Positions 14,006-15,064 of a stretch of DNA of 15,064 bases are shown one piece after another. The position numbers and the translations under genes are program-made. Position 1 is the stretch's first letter; each line of letters opens with the position of its first letter. Source of the stretch: Anaerolineae bacterium (GTDB lineage Bacteria > Chloroflexota > Anaerolineae > B4-G1 > DUEL01); the NCBI GenBank assembly GCA_016926575.1, contig JAFGOJ010000017.1, positions 1 to 15,064 of the forward strand. Reading direction: 5' to 3'. The notes below the pieces were generated by a model. It made no database searches, was not told where the DNA came from, and saw nothing but the letters and a program-made list of their open reading frames with translations.

Positions 14006-14994
14006 CGGCGCAGCGGCAGCCCGACGGCGTCCTTCACCTCGGTGATGACGGCTTCGGCGATCACCTCGGCGCGCCGCGCGCCCTCGGCCAGCACATCCCA
14101 CACGTCATCGGGGCGGGCCGACAGCGCCGCGCGCCGCTCGCGCAGCGGTGCGAAATAGGCGGCCAGGTTCTGCGCGAATAGCCGCTTGCACTGAACACAG
14201 CCGATCTCGGCGGCGCGGCACTCCCGCTCGATCTGCTCGACCTCGTTGGGAGAGAAGTAGCCGTGTAGTGCGAAGACGTTGCATACCTCAGGATGACCGG
14301 GGTCGGAACGGAACCGGCGCGCCGGGTCGGTGACCATCTGCATGACCCGCTGCGTGATCTCCTCCGGCGTGGCAGCGATTTCGATGTGGTTGTCGAGGGA
14401 CTTGCTCATCTTCTGCTCGCCGTCGGTGCCCAGGACCTTGGGGAACTCGGTGTGCTTGGCTTGCGGCTCGACCAGCACCTCGCCGAAGTGGAAGTTGAAG
14501 CGCCGCACAATCTCGCGGGTGATCTCCAGGTGAGCGGCCTGGTCGACGCCGACCGGCACTGTGTCGGCCTTGTAGAGCGCGATGTCGGCCGCCATCAGCA
14601 CAGGATAGCCGATCAGCCCGTAGTTCACGTTCTCGGGCTGCTGGCGCACCTTCTCCTTAAATGTCGGCAGGCGTTCGAGCCACCCCAGCGGCGTGAGCAT
14701 CGAGAAGATCGTGTGCAACTCGGTCACCTGGGGCACGTGGGATTGGACGAAGAGGATCGTACCCTTGTCCGGGTCCATGCCCGCGGCCAGCCAGTCCAGA
14801 GCCATCTCGTAGGTCCACTCGCGCAGCTTCTCCGTGTCCTGCAGCGTGGTCAGCGCGTGGAGGTCGACCACGCAGTAGACGCAGTGGTAATCCTCCTGCA
14901 GGGCGACGTAGTTGCGGATTGCGCCGAGGTAGTTGCCCAGATGTTGGCGGCCGGTGGGGCGAGCGCCGGAGAAGACGCGGCCTTTTTTATCCAT
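14002..14994 (-). CDS. trpS: tryptophanyl-tRNA synthetase (Fe-S-type cysteine motif)
   Basis: A 330-residue class I synthetase that charges tRNA-Trp. The HIGH-equivalent HLGN is at 18-21 in PTGRQHLGN, and KMSKS is at 195-199. Length and end-to-end similarity are normal for bacterial TrpRS. Cys238, Cys259, Cys266 and Cys269 form C-x20-C-x6-C-x2-C, close to the [4Fe-4S] motif (C-x22-C-x6-C-x2-C) described in Thermotoga maritima TrpRS. The start is the ATG at 14994: AGGAGG stands 8 nt upstream and the protein begins MDKKGRVFSG, as in relatives. An in-frame ATG at 15054 would lie upstream of the promoter -10 and is rejected. It heads the trpS, mazG-like, dtd operon. Confidence 0.96.
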   Translation of the reverse strand: MDKKGRVFSGARPTGRQHLGNYLGAIRNYVALQEDYHCVYCVVDLHALTTLQDTEKLREWTYEMALDWLAAGMDPDKGTILFVQSHVPQVTELHTIFSMLTPLGWLERLPTFKEKVRQQPENVNYGLIGYPVLMAADIALYKADTVPVGVDQAAHLEITREIVRRFNFHFGEVLVEPQAKHTEFPKVLGTDGEQKMSKSLDNHIEIAATPEEITQRVMQMVTDPARRFRSDPGHPEVCNVFALHGYFSPNEVEQIERECRAAEIGCVQCKRLFAQNLAAYFAPLRERRAALSARPDDVWDVLAEGARRAEVIAEAVITEVKDAVGLPLRR

Positions 14995-15002
14995 GCGGTT
15001 TT

Positions 15003-15008
15003 CCTCCT
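15003..15008 (-). promoter_or_regulatory. strong Shine-Dalgarno for trpS
   Basis: On the minus strand this reads AGGAGG, 8 nt before the ATG at 14994. It decides the start of trpS in favour of MDKKGR over the longer open frame. Confidence 0.9.
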
Positions 15009-15025
15009 GAAGTGATGTCTTTGCT

Positions 15026-15054
15026 AGTGTACCATGGGAAGGGAGGCTAGGCAA
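15026..15054 (-). promoter_or_regulatory. sigma70 promoter of the trpS operon
   Basis: On the minus strand TTGCCT (15054-15049) and TACACT (15031-15026) are spaced by 17 bases, and the -10 is preceded by TGG, an extended -10. Transcription would start near 15019, giving a leader of about 25 nt that contains the AGGAGG. This leaves little room for an attenuator or T-box, and none is visible. Confidence 0.75.
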
Positions 15055-15064
15055 GGGAAAATTG

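Noticed and set aside
14006..14101. 32-residue N-terminal extension of the MazG-like protein
   Set aside because: The extension is Arg/Gly-rich, overlaps trpS and has no MazG similarity; the ATGA overlap at 14002-14005 is the better start.
13478..14158. 226-codon plus-strand frame over the dtd/mazG/trpS genes
   Set aside because: Antisense to three genes with clear catalytic motifs; the translation has no recognisable domain.
14995..15054. Longer trpS start at 15054
   Set aside because: The ATG lies upstream of the predicted transcription start and lacks a ribosome binding site, while the ATG at 14994 has AGGAGG 8 nt away.

Overview
The window is a GC-rich bacterial chromosome segment, gene-dense and with no rRNA, tRNA, CRISPR array or intact transposase visible. 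I infer Chloroflexota (Anaerolineae/Caldilineae-like). The reasons are a very large multi-GAF histidine kinase, a DUF4388-MglA-like GTPase pair, a cyanobacterial-type acyl-ACP reductase relative outside cyanobacteria, and a TrpRS carrying an Fe-S-type cysteine motif. This placement rests on protein flavour and was not tested by a database search.

Layout. (1) Positions 1-283 hold a 155-bp MITE-like element (17-171) with perfect 12-bp terminal inverted repeats and 8-bp flanking duplications. A near-consensus sigma70 promoter (204-232) follows it. (2) Positions 284-1681 encode a two-gene operon: a DUF4388/winged-helix protein and a small Ras-like GTPase. (3) A 237-bp gap carries an extended -10 promoter (about 1843-1851). 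(4) Positions 1919-13197 hold eight same-strand genes: alpha/beta hydrolase A, a V4R-domain protein, a left-handed beta-helix protein, an acyl-ACP-reductase-like enzyme, a receiver protein with a degenerate GGDEF domain, a 1755-residue membrane kinase with about seven GAF domains plus PAS, a single-domain response regulator, and alpha/beta hydrolase B. Hydrolase B is a paralogue of A whose nucleophile Ser is Ala. (5) Converging from the minus strand (15054 to 13201) is a tight trpS-mazG-like-dtd operon with its own promoter.

How the parts may work together. The central block combines an acyl-thioester to aldehyde reductase, a V4R domain (often annotated as hydrocarbon or small-hydrophobe binding), a hexapeptide-repeat protein and two hydrolases with a complete sensory phosphorelay. 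My leading inference is a lipid or fatty-aldehyde pathway controlled by, or encoded with, a multi-input sensor kinase. No aldehyde-deformylating oxygenase lies in the window, so the fate of any aldehyde is unknown. The minus-strand operon is housekeeping: tryptophan charging, nucleotide sanitation and removal of D-amino acids from tRNA.
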